Positions 19,924-30,552 are shown, numbered from the stretch's first letter. The stretch is DNA of 64,000 nt from Delphinus delphis (GCF_949987515.2 NC_082699.1:77193281-77257280); one strand, 5' to 3'. Translations and numbers: made by a program. The notes: a model not told the origin generated them from the letters alone.

Positions 19924-20839
19924 CACCCCAGTGCTCAGCAATAGCTACAAAGCTAACTTTATTGTTCTAGTTTTTTTAAGGGCAAGGGAGGAGCCTCTAC
20001 TAATATTGATCACTCATGCTGCCCATTCATTTACCGAGTTTATTCACTGCTTAAGCATAAAATGCACTCAATTTTTGTTTCCATTTCAGAGACCATGTAT
20101 GCATTCAAAGGCTACTGAGCGCCCTGGGGAACAAAGCGCACCCACTGACAGACTCTTCCCAGCTAAAGGGTTAACGGTAGCCATGGCGACCACCTCCAGG
20201 AACAGCATCATCTGCAGCAGCATTCATGCTGGGCCGTCCACAGAACGGTTATAAATATACCTATTAGCAGCCTGAGCTGAATCTTTAAGCAGCGCTGTTG
20301 GGAGAAGGGATACCTAAAAATAGCTCCACACGATCGCATTTGAAGACGTGTCCTCAGAAACACTGCATCTCGTGCACATATTCACACACGCACAGAATGA
20401 GTTTCAATTTTCTTTTTCCCAAGTGCCAAGAAGTGAACACTGGAGGAACACAATAGACTATGTGACACTTTATGACCTTTGTCTTTCACTGTAACATTCC
20501 AAAACGCAGCCCCTAAGGCGGAAAGGGGGCTCCAGCTTCACCAGCTGACTGGAGGCACTGCCCAAGCACCCTGCGCAGCAGGGCGGCTCCCCAGCGGGCC
20601 GCACAGGTCACTCGCACCGGGAAGGCTGTTCCTACAATGACCTATGACGCAGGAGGACGGGCAGCGTGAATAGGGGTATCCCTTCCTTACCCCTAGTCCA
20701 CCCCAGGTCAGAGGCCATGTCCATGCAGTCTTCTCTAATTTCTGCTACTTCTATCTGGAGGGACATCTTACCCACATGGCTCCTAAAATACGGGTCATTT
20801 TCCACATAGGAGCAGGGAGCTCAGAGCCAGACTGCTGCA
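19924..20839. other. Single-copy stretch with a MEF2-like site
   Basis: The 10-mer ctaaaaatag at 20314-20323 fits the MEF2 consensus CTA(A/T)4TAG exactly. Around it (20240-20360) is repeat-free sequence with 'ttataaatatacctattagc'. Further right, 20510-20640 is GC-rich. Nothing shows that any site is used. Confidence 0.4.
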
Positions 20840-20990
20840 GGCTTGAATTTCAGCTCAGCCACACTGTTAGTTTACTTGCATAAATAAATCAACCTCTCCA
20901 AACCTTCATTTCTTCATTTATAAAGAGGGATTATGAAATGCCTAAACCAGGGATTTAAGGAATCAATCAGAGAGCAAAAGAAAGACGCCC
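20840..20990 (+). mobile_element. MIR SINE
   Basis: 'aatttcagctcagccacact', 'cataaataaatcaacctctc', 'aaaccttcatttcttcattt' and 'ataaagagggattatgaaat' follow the MIR body. Confidence 0.65.
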
Positions 20991-21009
20991 GGCACCTGGG
21001 GGCACTCAA

Positions 21010-21165
21010 CTTGCAAGTTCTTCTCTTGTGTTCCTCACTCTCTTACCTACTCCCACAGACCACAACCCTCCGGAAGGCAGGGACCGCGTCACCCCAGCTC
21101 TGCATCCACGTGGCCTGGTGCCCCGTGTAGGGACAGCTGCTTGGGGAGCAAACGAACGAGTGACT
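21010..21165 (+). mobile_element. L2 LINE 3' end
   Basis: 'cacaaccctccggaaggcag', 'ggaccgcgtcaccccagctc' and 'gcctggtgccccgtgtaggg' fit the L2 ending 'agggcagggac...atccccagc...gcctggcacatag'. GC-rich and diverged. Confidence 0.5.
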
Positions 21166-22689
21166 GTAGCTCCGTCCCGGCCCCGAGGACACAAGCACAG
21201 AATCGCACCGCCACCCAGCTAACTCCCCTCTGCTGCCACCTGTCGCAACTCCTCAACCGCCCATCAGTCAAAGGGAAGAGATGAGACCATGTTCTAGCTA
21301 CAGTCCTAAGGACGTGGGCAGCAGAATGCATATGGCTAGGAAAAGATCTACTTAGACAAAGAGGGGAGCGCCAACATATGCCACTGCCCTCAAAGAGCAA
21401 CTCGGGCCCCAGCGGGGAGCTCTAGACCTGAGGGCCCCACGCCCCAGGCCCCTCAACCAACGGGGACCCACGCAAGGACTCTCCGTCTAGCGGGTTTGGC
21501 TTACCTTGTGCAAAAGCCTCCCTCTCTCCTCTCTCAGAAGGAGACACGGGACCTGCCTCACAGGGGTGTGGTGAAGCTATCTGAGATACAGCAGCGCAGA
21601 AAGCACTGGGTCTTCTTCCCCCGCTCCTTGGGCTGTACCCCTAGAACGCTTCTCTCTGGCTGGGCTCAGCCCAAGAAGGACAGGCCGCAGACCCAAGGGC
21701 AGTGAGAGAGGGGCCTGGGTGTCTCCCTAGCCCAGTGGGGCTGGGACCCCCGTGCCCAGAGCCTTGTCCAGCCATGCTTCCATGGCTGTAGCTCTCAGAA
21801 GGCTCTGGTTACACCATTCGGTCCCCACAGGCCTAGAGGGGCTGGCAGCTCCCACTGTTGTCAGCTGCTGAGGGCCTTGCCCGCACACAAATGCCACCTG
21901 TTGCTCTGCCCCACTAGGACCCTGACCCCCAGAGGCGCTGGCCTTTGCTTCCCTACAGCCTGCCCCTTAGAGGAAGAGAGATGTCTAGGATTTGGGGGGC
22001 TCTCTGAAAATTACAAACTCTGTGTAAGTTTGCCCATCCCTACTCCTCTATAAAAAAGAAGAATCTTAAAATCCCTTCAACCAACCCCAATCCCCTGACT
22101 GGGAAGAAAATACAGTGAGTTCTGGTCATTCTCCTTTTTATGATGGGATCCTAAGGGGAGACATAAACGATAAAGAAGAAAGTCTTCTAAAACCTCAAAA
22201 CCAAACTAACTCACTAAGGGAATTCAGAGGTGAGTGTAGGATTTGCAGAGCTCACCTTGAAGCCGCGGTCGAGTTTGGCAGGAACACACGTGTGACACTG
22301 AGCAGTAGCTCCTGGTGAACAGGCCCCGACCGTGCGTACTGTGCCTACAGGTGTGCTTTATGTGTACGTACGCGGACGCGCACACATGCACTCCCAGACA
22401 CGCCCCTCCAATTTGTACCTCCGGAACAAGCTAACCAAACGGCCATCCCAACAGGCACTGGAAGGACAAACACCCGTGAGGGGGCGGGACAGGGGTGCGG
22501 TCAGGGGTTTTCTTGTATTCTGTACTAACTCTACGTCTGCTTTCGTCAGAAGGAGGGCGGGCAGGCAGGCCGACTGGCAATATGGTAAAAATGTTAAGAA
22601 CCCATGAGCTGAGCGGAATAGTAACGGCTGTACAGTCATCATCCACGCATTCAAGCCCACGGGGCTACGAGAAGTCTTCACATTTTGCC
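21166..22689. other. 1.5 kb mostly single-copy, GC-rich at left
   Basis: A faint MIR patch ('acaggggtgtggtgaagcta' then 'tctgagatacagcagcgcag') lies at 21560-21605. A purine/pyrimidine-alternating run at 22360-22390 ('gtgtacgtacgcggacgcgc') has Z-DNA character. No exon can be supported. Confidence 0.5.
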
Positions 22690-23295
22690 ATATGCACTTC
22701 CAGGTGAAGCCCCCCAGTGCCCCGCCTTCCTCCTCAGAGGTAACCACTACCTTGAGGTTGGTGTGTGTTCTGCACATATATTTTTACATGCTTACTACAT
22801 GTATGTAGATACAGTATTGTGCTGCATGTTTTTAAACATGATGGAAATGTAATCATACTCACTTTATTCTGAAACTTACTGTTTTCACTCAATATATGAT
22901 CATGTCCAGACTTAAACATGCTGATAAACGTAGATTTAGTTCATTGTAACCACTGTGTGGTATTTCAGTATATGAATTTAACACATTTTATTTAACAGCC
23001 CCCTATCAATGGACATTCGGGTGGTTGCTAATTTTCACTCTTCAGACAGTGCTGCAGGGAACCCTGTGCTTGCCTCCTTGCTCAAGAGCTTCTCTGATGT
23101 ATCGTCCAAGGAGTGGGGATTACGGGTCAAAAATATACGTAGCCTCAACCTCATTAAAAATGCCAAATGGTTGTACAGATTTATACTTCGGCCAACGCTG
23201 TACGAGAGTTCCTCTTTTGCTACGTCCTTACAGTTTCTGGTATTAAAGAATTTGTTTTTATTTTCCCAATCTGATGGGTACATTTTACAACCGTG
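22690..23295 (-). mobile_element. L1M 3' UTR
   Basis: Reverse L1 tail: 'ggaaatgtaatcatactcac' near 22843, 'tttcagtatatgaatttaac' near 22964, 'caatggacattcgggtggtt' near 23007, 'gtggggattacgggtcaaaa', 'aaaatgccaaatggttgtac', and 'ttcccaatctgatgggta' at 23262. About 600 bp, in the order of old L1 3' ends read antisense. Confidence 0.75.
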
Positions 23296-23319
23296 AAACT
23301 ATAGCTGTCCCACCCACCC

Positions 23320-23472
23320 ATACATCTGTCCCTCCAGTCACTTACTCAACAGATATTTAAACTGTCATACGCCAAGCATTTTGCTAAAAACACTGAAGAC
23401 ACAGTTAAAAGACAGACAAAATCACTGCCCTTTTGGAGGAGCAGGCAATACACAGAAATAAAACAGATGATG
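23320..23472 (-). mobile_element. L2 LINE fragment, left part (split by SINE)
   Basis: Antisense L2: 'tcacttactcaacagatatt', 'tcatacgccaagcattttgc', 'gacagacaaaatcactgccc'. It resumes at 23820 after the CHR-1 insertion with 'gatgatgaatggaacgtcag' and 'gagtgctacggagaac', the L2 sequence that should follow. Confidence 0.65.
23457..23472 (+). repeat. Target-site duplication, left copy
   Basis: aataaaacagatgatg; the right copy at 23804-23819 differs at one base (C to G). The duplicated target lies inside the L2. Confidence 0.9.
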
Positions 23473-23803
23473 GGGCTTCCCTGTTGGCGCAGTGGTTAAG
23501 AATCCACCTGCCAATGCAGGGGACACGGGTTCAAGCCCTGGTCCGGGAAGATCCCACATGCCACGGAGCAACTAAGCCCATGCGTCACAACTACTGAGCC
23601 TGCGCTCTAGAGCCCGCGAGCCACAACTACTGAAGCCCCCGCACCTAGAGCCCATGCTCCACAAGAGAAGCCACCGCAATGAGAAGCCCGCGCACCACAA
23701 TGAAGAGTAGCCCCCGCTTGCCGCAACTAGAGAAAGCCCGTGTGCAGCAACGAAGACCCAATGCAGCCAAGAGTAAAATAAATAAAATAAGAATAAATTT
23801 AAA
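23473..23803 (+). mobile_element. CHR-1 SINE, full length
   Basis: About 330 bp. Head 'gggcttccctgttggcgcag' (one change in the usual 'ctggtggcgc'), the repeated 'cacaactactgagcc' body, 'ggagcaactaagcccatgcg', 'gaagacccaatgcagccaag' and a taaaataaa-type tail. Flanked by a 16-bp target duplication with one mismatch, and splits an L2. Confidence 0.96.
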
Positions 23804-23819
23804 AATAAAAGAGATGATG
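23804..23819 (+). repeat. Target-site duplication, right copy
   Basis: Matches 23457-23472 at 15 of 16 bases. Confidence 0.9.
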
Positions 23820-23910
23820 AATGGAACGTCAGGAGGGTCCTGAGTGCTACGGAGAACACTAAAGCAGGACCACAGGGTAGAGGGTGAGGGAGCTGCTACT
23901 GATGCATTTC
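23820..23910 (-). mobile_element. L2 LINE fragment, right part
   Basis: Continuation of the L2 interrupted by the SINE ('gtgctacggagaacactaaa' then 'gtagagggtgagggagctgc'). Confidence 0.55.
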
Positions 23911-24159
23911 CCTGGCTAGTATTTACAAAAGCATCATTAAGAATCTAATCACAGGGTTGGGCACCGGCAGCATGACCCTCGCCAGCTCAGGCTTCCTCTC
24001 CTGGGAAGGGCCGGCTCACCCCCACTGCCCATTTCTCTGGCTTCTTATTGATTCCCACATCCATGAAAATCCCTCCTCCAGTCTGGGGACCACTCCTCTG
24101 TTGGTGGTGTGTGCTGGTCACACCTCCCTTTCTGTGGATCCTTTCCCTCTCTGTGTTTT
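23911..24159. other. Short single-copy stretch
   Basis: No repeat or gene recognised. Confidence 0.5.
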
Positions 24160-25049
24160 TAACTCTTTCTTTACTTGCAGTATATCATACATACTAAAAG
24201 ATGCAAAACATGTAATGACATGTGACTTAGCTTTAAATTTTGTTCAGATAGTCTCCTTTACAGAATTTTGTATAAGTTTAATATAATCGAACTGGTCAGT
24301 CTTTTCCTCTATGGTCTGTGCTTTATATTCCAAGACTAAGAAACGCTCCCTAAAATGGTAAAGTCGTAAACATGTTGCTCTTTCATACTTGTGTCTTCAT
24401 CCTACCCGATGCCAATTTTGTTTATCATATTCCAATTCTCTTTCTTTCTCCACATGGATAACCCAATGTTCCAGCATCATTTATGAAAAGGTTCTGACTT
24501 TCTCCCATTGATTTATGATGACCCCGGTCATTCCATATTCCATCAACTCTAAAATTCTTATCAGAACGTTTTTATAAAACTGTGTTAGGTCTGCCATCTG
24601 GCTGGCAACAATTATAAAACATCATAGATTGTAAGACGAATTTGTATTTCAGAGATAAAACAAAGGTGCTTCTTAGAATTAATGAAACTGGGTGTGTCAA
24701 TTTTCCCTGTACCTATGGACCTGATTTGGACCTTTCTATTCCCTTTTACAAAACATGTCTACCTGTCCCTGCACAATTTATCAGACTGTTTTACTTACTC
24801 TTGGTTTATAAGCCTTAGTACCTCACAGGGCAAGATTCCACGACTTGCTCACATGCTTCAACTGTCTTGGCTATTCCTGGCTCATTCTTCCTCCATAGGA
24901 GTTCTAACGTCGGGTTGATTTTAAAACTAGGAATTTTTCTAGGGATGATATATAACACAGATAAACCTGGAAGTAAGTTGACATCTTCACAATATTGAGT
25001 CTTTCCATCCACGAACATGGAACACAGTGCATGGTTTCATCAGGTCTGC
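24160..25049 (-). mobile_element. L1M ORF2 region, left part
   Basis: Antisense ORF2: 'ccaatgttccagcatcattt' at 24467, 'ctttctcccattgatttatg', 'ggtcattccatattccatca', 'tcttggctattcctggctca' near 24862, and 'ttgagtctttccatccacga' at 24995. Stops at the CHR-2 SINE. Confidence 0.82.
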
Positions 25050-25265
25050 TTTTTTTTTTTTTTTTTTTTTTGCGGTACGCGGGCCTCTCACTGTTGTGGC
25101 CTCTCCCGTTGCGGAGCACAGGCTCCGGACGGACGCAGGCTCAGCGGCCACGGCTCACGGGCCCAGCCGCTCCGTGGCATGTGGGATCCTCCCGGACCGG
25201 GGCACGAACCCGTGTCCCCCGCATCGGCAGGTGGACTCTCAGCCACTGCGCCACCAGGGAAGCCC
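25050..25265 (-). mobile_element. CHR-2 SINE
   Basis: Complete copy in reverse: T-run from 25050 to 25071, then 'gcggtacgcgggcctctcac', 'ggcccagccgctccgtggca', 'cacgaacccgtgtccc', and the head 'gcgccaccagggaagccc'. No target-site duplication is visible (left flank 'ttcatcaggtctgc', right flank 'tttttattccttttatac'). Confidence 0.97.
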
Positions 25266-25400
25266 TTTTTATTCCTTTTATACCCGGCAGAATTTGATTT
25301 GCTAATGTTTTATTTTGGTTTTTTGCATTGTGCCACCCATGAAACTTTGGGACCCAGAACGCACCTAACTGCTTCGTATTTTTTGATTTGTATTTTTTAA
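25266..25400 (-). mobile_element. L1M ORF2 region, right part
   Basis: 'ttccttttatacccggcaga', 'atttgatttgctaatgtttt' and 'attttggttttttgcattgt' are the antisense of the ORF2 reverse-transcriptase region. In the L1 consensus order this lies several hundred bases away from the left part, so L1 sequence is missing at the SINE site. Confidence 0.78.
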
Positions 25401-26120
25401 AATGTTTACCTTATATTTTAACTCACAGAGGTATTTTTGATTTCTCCTTTCAGTTTTTTTCTGTTATTGCCTAAGCTCTTTTTCTGGCAAGAATGAATCA
25501 AAGCAGGACCTGACCAGACCTGGAATTCCACACCAATTCCCTGTCTGCAAGTCCATCTTCACTGTCTCTCCTTTGCTAAACCTTTACCTAAATTCAGTAC
25601 TTATTCCCTTAAATGGCACAAATATATTAAAGGTCCTGGTAGGGTATCTGGCAAATAACAGAATTGATTCAATCCAATTAATAAATTGCTAAATGTTCAA
25701 TACACTAGTTGAACTTTCAAAACAAACTTTCTTCAAGAACAGAGAATTTGGAAATGTTACATATTTAAGGAATTTATGAGGATATACTTGGTAAATTCTT
25801 CACCAGCTACCCAATTCTTCTACGTGCTGGACCTCCTAAATCCCTTCTCTGCTTCACACAACGCTGAACACACAGGGGAAGCTGTGTGGCACGAGACGCG
25901 TGTGCCCTTTGCTACAGCAGGCACCTGTCTGCCCGCCCCTACCAGAGCAGGTTCCAAGGGTTTGGTGAAGGGCTAAATTCTACATTCAACCTCCAAGAAT
26001 GTATGTCGATGGTCACTGTGCATCCAGGGGCGGGGGGAGGGGAGGTGTGCTCATGTGCATATATACATATGCACATTTTCCCCCTCAACTTATAGTCAAG
26101 CCAATGTAAGGATCCCCATT
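25401..26120. other. Single-copy AT-rich stretch
   Basis: No repeat firmly assigned. 26050-26080 alternates 'catgtgcatatatacatatg'. No gene. Confidence 0.5.
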
Positions 26121-26447
26121 AAAAGAGCATGCTCCTAGGGACTTCCCTGGTGGTCCAGTGGTAAAGAATCTGCCTTCCAATGCAGGGGACGCGGGTTCAA
26201 TCCCTGGTCGGGGGACTGAGATCCCACATGCCGCGGGGTAGCTAAGCCTGCGCACCACAACTACTGATCCCGAGCGCCTCAGCTAGAGAGAGAAAAACCG
26301 CACGACACAATTAGAGAGAAGCACGAGCGCCGCAACGAAGAGACTGCGCACAGCAACGAAAGATCCCGTGTGCCGCAACTAAGACCCAATGCAGCCAAAA
26401 AAATTTTAAAAAAAGGAAAATAAATATTTTAAAAAGCACACTCTTAG
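26121..26447 (+). repeat. Diverged target-site duplication pair around SINE
   Basis: Left copy aaaagagcatgctcctag (26121-26138) and right copy aaaaagcacactcttag (26431-26447) align with one gap and three substitutions, so the insertion is probably older than those at 19.6 and 52.8 kb. Confidence 0.7.
26138..26430 (+). mobile_element. CHR-1 SINE, diverged
   Basis: Head 'gggacttccctggtggtcca' with 'gggttcaatccctggtcggg' B-box region, 'catgccgcggggtagctaag', 'agacccaatgcagccaaaaa' and A-rich tail. The body is shorter and more mutated than the other CHR-1 copies. Confidence 0.92.
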
Positions 26448-26624
26448 AAACCAACTCTATTTAAAATTATTTTTTTAAAGACCAGCCCTGTGGCATTGTG
26501 GCATTAATTTGAGCTTTTAAGTGTTACCTCCACCTTAATAACATGGCTCTTGCCAGCCTCTCTCCTACATTACATGCCTCTTCTACTTTATAATGAATAG
26601 TCACTAACCAGCTTCTCGTAGGTT

Positions 26625-26830
26625 CTCACACAGCAGGCTCTGAAACCACTTGCCCTGTCATTAATACACTCCATAACCTTGGGCAAGTTGCTTAATAACT
26701 ACAGGGCTCAGTTTTCTTACAGGAAAAAAAGTGGGGATAAAAGCACTCATGTTGCAGTATAATTTTGGTAAGTAAATGCAATAAAGTATGTGAAATTACC
26801 CATTACGTAACACAGGTGCTCAGTAAAGAC
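26625..26830 (+). mobile_element. MIR SINE
   Basis: 'ataaccttgggcaagttgct', 'taataactacagggctcagt', 'tttcttacaggaaaaaaagt' and 'ggggataaaagcactcatgt' are the MIR core in order; ends near 'taacacaggtgctcagta'. Confidence 0.75.
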
Positions 26831-27199
26831 AAGTTTCCTCACATTTCTACTCAAACATCCACGTCCTCTTTTCTCTCTGTATGACTGCCTCCCTGTCCCC
26901 CTTTCTGGGGTCCATGCTTTACTCTACCTTCAGCAGTGGACAGCTAACCGCCCACTTTAGGATGAACCTAAGCAGAAAATCCAATAACGCATAAATGCTC
27001 CACAGGCAACAGCTGTCTACATCAGAATCCCTCCCCTACGCCAGCCACAATGCCACGTCCCTCTTATTCACTGTATTCGTAAATGAATTCTTTCCTTTTG
27101 TGGGGGCAGCACATATGGTCTCAGCAGACATACAGACGTCCACGTCTCATCAGTGTCTTAATGTCTTGGTTGATGCCTTACTCTAGGCCTGAGACAGCA
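26831..27199. other. Single-copy stretch
   Basis: Nothing assigned. Confidence 0.5.
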
Positions 27200-27450
27200 A
27201 GGCATAATCAATAATTAGAGGAGGCACACAGTTGGTTGGGCTAACACTGTCAAGATAAGCTGGCTGTGTCAGAAAAACAGCGCTTCCTTCATCGTAAAAG
27301 AGTCATAATATTTATTTATAGCTGGATAACTTCATGGCAGGAAGATGGGAAATCAAAGAATAAAGCAGAACTTACTAACATTATCAGAGTTATTTTTATC
27401 TTAAGCGTGAACATCACTCTGAGGCTCTGGCCTAAATCAGCATAATTACA
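27200..27450. other. Repeat-free block rich in homeodomain and GATA motifs
   Basis: Contains 'aatcaataattagaggagg' (TAAT cores) near 27207, an AGATAAG GATA site near 27253, TTATCTTA near 27396, and a CATAATTACAATGATCGATG run near 27439. No repeat family matches. Could be a conserved regulatory element; this is inference from motif density only. Confidence 0.25.
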
Positions 27451-27499
27451 ATGATCGATGAGACAGACAGAAAGACAGCTCAATCACCAACAACGCCTC

Positions 27500-27640
27500 C
27501 TGCTTTTAAAAAGCATTTCATATGTATTATTTCACTTGATTCTCAAGCCACAGCGAGTTCATTTCCAGAAGAGGACAGTGAGGCTGGAACAGGCACAGTG
27601 ACACCATCATCCAGGAAAAGCACACGGAGTCAGTGCCCAG
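27500..27640 (+). mobile_element. MIR SINE remnant
   Basis: 'catatgtattatttcacttg', 'attctcaagccacagcgagt', 'agaagaggacagtgaggctg' and a MIR-like end to 27640. Confidence 0.55.
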
Positions 27641-27749
27641 GCCCCCAGGGCCAGACACACGCCTTGTGCACAGCGCCACGGGCTCAGGGGCTGCAGGAGG
27701 GAAGCACACACAGCCTCTCGTATAGAACGTTCAATACAGAAGAAAAGCA

Positions 27750-28010
27750 GCCATGCATTCATTCACTTCATCAGGAAATATTTATCGAGATACTACTTTG
27801 TGCCAGGTGCTGGCTCAGGTCCCAGGGGCACGCAATGAACAAGACAGCCAAAGCCCTGCCCTTGGGCTTTGGCTTAGGGGAGCCTATCCTCAAGTGGTCG
27901 TACAAACGAGCCACGAGGCCCAGAGCCAGGGGAGTGTGTGCGGGGAGGGGAGAAAACAACCAGACCGCTGGAGGGGGTCAGAGACACCTGCACACTTAGC
28001 ACTGACACAC
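27750..28010 (-). mobile_element. L2 LINE 3' end
   Basis: Antisense L2: 'cattcattcacttcatcagg', 'aaatatttatcgagatacta', 'ctttgtgccaggtgctggct', 'gcacgcaatgaacaagacag' and 'ccctgcccttgggcttt'. Good order. Confidence 0.72.
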
Positions 28011-29099
28011 TCAGACCATCTTAATAAAAATGATGCCCTTGTGACGCTGTCATGATGCTGTCCCTTCTCCATTCAGAGCCATCAACCGCATTTTCACTTG
28101 ACTTTCACACCTGGATTCTGGACTCCACTTTATTACCCTGAATTCTCTTCTAAAACAAGTTTTCTGCTGTCAGAGAAAAGAATCCCCAGTTTTTGTCATG
28201 GACTCACTACCTGGGAAGAAACTTGAGGATGGTCCTTTTAGCATCTCCTTCATACTGCCCAGGCTCCTTCCAATGTATCACGATGCCACAAACTGTCCAC
28301 AAGGAGGCTCAGGATGGCAGGACGACAGGGTGCCTGCCACCCCGCCGTCCCAACCTGCCTCGCCGTAAACCTTGTGTCCACACTGACTCAGACCCCGTGG
28401 GGTTCCTCCAGAAGGCTTTCCTTTCAGGCCTGTACCTTCCAACAATCTTGCAGCAATTCAGAGAACACTTCAGGCAATTCAATGAGTGATTCATATCCAA
28501 AAATACTTATGCCCACCTTGCAACAGAAGGCCTGGAGAGGTTCTGGGAACCAGTATGTTCGTAGTTCTGAGCACGAGATGAATGACGGAACGAGCAAGAT
28601 GAATAGAGTTATTCTCATTTTGAGCTCAGTTTTCCTATTCATTGTGGCAATCAGATCGTGCTTTATGAGGACTGCAAATTGTTAATTTACAGCCACGTTC
28701 TCTTGATCATGTTTCCAGAAGGAGCTGACCCATTTGGGAGTGGTTTTCTAGTTAAGTTCACAGTCTCCAAAACAGAAAAAGTGCACAGGTAAGTCTTTTA
28801 CATTTTCAATCTGTACTTTGCTGGGCTAAACCAGTTGTCTGGTGAAGCTAAATAAGGTAATATATATGAAAACACTTCCCAGGAGGCAGGAACTATTATT
28901 ATCATTATTATTCCACTCCTGAGAGTAATGGTACCGTCAACCTCTTATCTCGTCCCCACTGCTCTGGTCTCCCTGCAAACGAAGACTAGTGGGGGCCCCC
29001 GGCATGGTCAGTGTATCCCAGACGGCCAGCCAATCCCAAACAGACCAGGAAGGTCAAGACCAAGTGCAGGCTCCTTGGGCTCTTAAACAGGATTAAGAG
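28011..29099. other. About 1.1 kb mostly single-copy
   Basis: A 'actattattatcattattat' tract at 28891-28910 may be a MIR scrap. A 123-codon frame near 28314-28685 has no domain and ends in low-complexity sequence. No exon supported. Confidence 0.5.
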
Positions 29100-29245
29100 T
29101 ATTATTCTCTCAGATTAGTGCCTGGCCTTCATATTGCTTATTTGTGAAGCGGGGATAAAGTATCCACACACAGGGTTGCTGGGCTGATTAAAATGTATCT
29201 AAGTCATCTTCTTCCAAGGTGCCGGGCAAACAGTTATTAATTCCC
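29100..29245 (+). mobile_element. MIR SINE remnant
   Basis: 'cttatttgtgaagcggggat', 'aaagtatccacacacagggt', 'tgctgggctgattaaaatgt' and 'aaggtgccgggcaaacagtt' fit the MIR 3' half. Confidence 0.6.
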
Positions 29246-29347
29246 TGCTCATCTCATCCAAGTTTTTGCTCAACTTGACCCAGTAATGTGAAGCACAAAT
29301 ATGAACCCCGAGAGGCCTGAGGAAACTACATGAGAGGACTCTATGTA

Positions 29348-29382
29348 ACACACACACATATACACACACACACACACACACG
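29348..29382 (+). repeat. (CA)n microsatellite
   Basis: An interrupted CA/TA-type dinucleotide tract, the longest pure part at 29363-29381. Followed by alternating 'cgtatgcatgtatctacgta'. Probably polymorphic in populations. Confidence 0.95.
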
Positions 29383-29544
29383 TATGCATGTATCTACGTA
29401 GGTATGCATGTATAACGCTACAGACTCCAACTGGATGACCGGGGGAAGCAGGAGAGCCCACCACGCCATGACACGCGGTACGTGTGGCAGGACGTGTGTG
29501 AGGAAGACATGCCCAGGCAGAGCGGGAGTGATGCACACACACTG

Positions 29545-29705
29545 CGGCTTAGCATGTACCAGGCACTACTGCCAAGCTCTCCATTCTGCTACCTCACTTT
29601 AATCATCATAACGACCTCATGTGAACCGATGATTATCGTGGCCCTCACTTTATAGATGAGGAAAATGAAGCCCAAGAGTTCCTGGGGTGGATGCAGCCGG
29701 ATCAA
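29545..29705 (+). mobile_element. MIR SINE
   Basis: 'atgtaccaggcactactgcc', 'tcactttaatcatcataacg', 'acctcatgtgaaccgatgat' and 'ctttatagatgaggaaaatg' are the MIR core in order. Confidence 0.78.
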
Positions 29706-30359
29706 AGGAACCGGTGCCCAAATCACCAGTGGCCACAGGTGCTAACTGGGACCAGGAGAGGAGACCATCAAGACACAGACTGAGACCGACTGGCTGGTAA
29801 CCAAACCCCAGCCGTCCCCACAGGAAGAAGAGGATAGAAGGGGCGCAGAGATTGTCGTGGGGCCCTGGAGCCAAGAGAAAGGCCCCAGGGCGTGGCTGGG
29901 GCGCTGTGGTGCCTCGCCTTCCGCACTGTCTCCTATAGGCTTTTCCCATCAGTGACTTAAGTAAGAACAGAATAAGCAAGTTTATCTCAATCCCTTGGAC
30001 ACCACGGTCTCTAGGGAGAGCAAACACAAGAGACAGCAGAGCTGAAATTCTAAGCGACTTCTAGTGGCTTACATATGGCATCAAAAGCAGTGAGATGATG
30101 TGCAGCAAAGGTTCATCGACCTCCCACATCTAGGCTGCAAGGAATCAACTGCACGGGGACAGATAAGCGGAGGTGGAGATTGACGTGGGATGACGGGACG
30201 GAGGAGGGCCAGGACACCCAACAGGGGATGGACACGCCCTCAGGCCACGTTAACCCACACAGGAGCCCCTGCACAGAGGGCTAGTTGATCTCAGGCGCTC
30301 GGAGCTGGCGGACAGGCTGGATTCCACCAGCTGGTGGATAATCCCTCCTACTGAGCCCC
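29706..30359. other. Single-copy GC-rich stretch
   Basis: No repeat recognised; a 125-codon minus-strand frame over 29650-30027 has no domain. Confidence 0.5.
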
Positions 30360-30364
30360 CTTCC

Positions 30365-30552
30365 TTCCTCTCCGGACTAGTCCGCTAGGGCTGCCAAAAT
30401 AAAGTAACAAAACGGGTGTGACTGAAACAGCAGAAATATATTGTCTCCCAGTTCTGGAGGCTGCAGGTCTGTGAACAAGGTGTGGGTAGGGCTGGCTCCT
30501 CCCACGCCCTCTCCTTGGCCCAGAGGTGGCCACCTGCAGGTTCACACGCAGA
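30365..30552 (-). mobile_element. MaLR-type LTR fragment
   Basis: Antisense LTR: 'actagtccgctagggctgcc' at 30376, 'aaaataaagtaacaaaacgg', 'cagcagaaatatattgtctc' and 'ccagttctggaggctgcagg', matching 'attagtctgctagggctgcc...cacagttctggaggctgg'. Only the 5'-most part on this strand remains. Confidence 0.68.

Noticed and set aside
27451..27999. 182-codon plus-strand open frame
   Set aside because: Overlaps a MIR and an antisense L2; overlapping frames on the other strand are equally open.
29348..29382. CRISPR-like array
   Set aside because: Simple CA dinucleotide repeat, no spacer structure, eukaryotic sequence.
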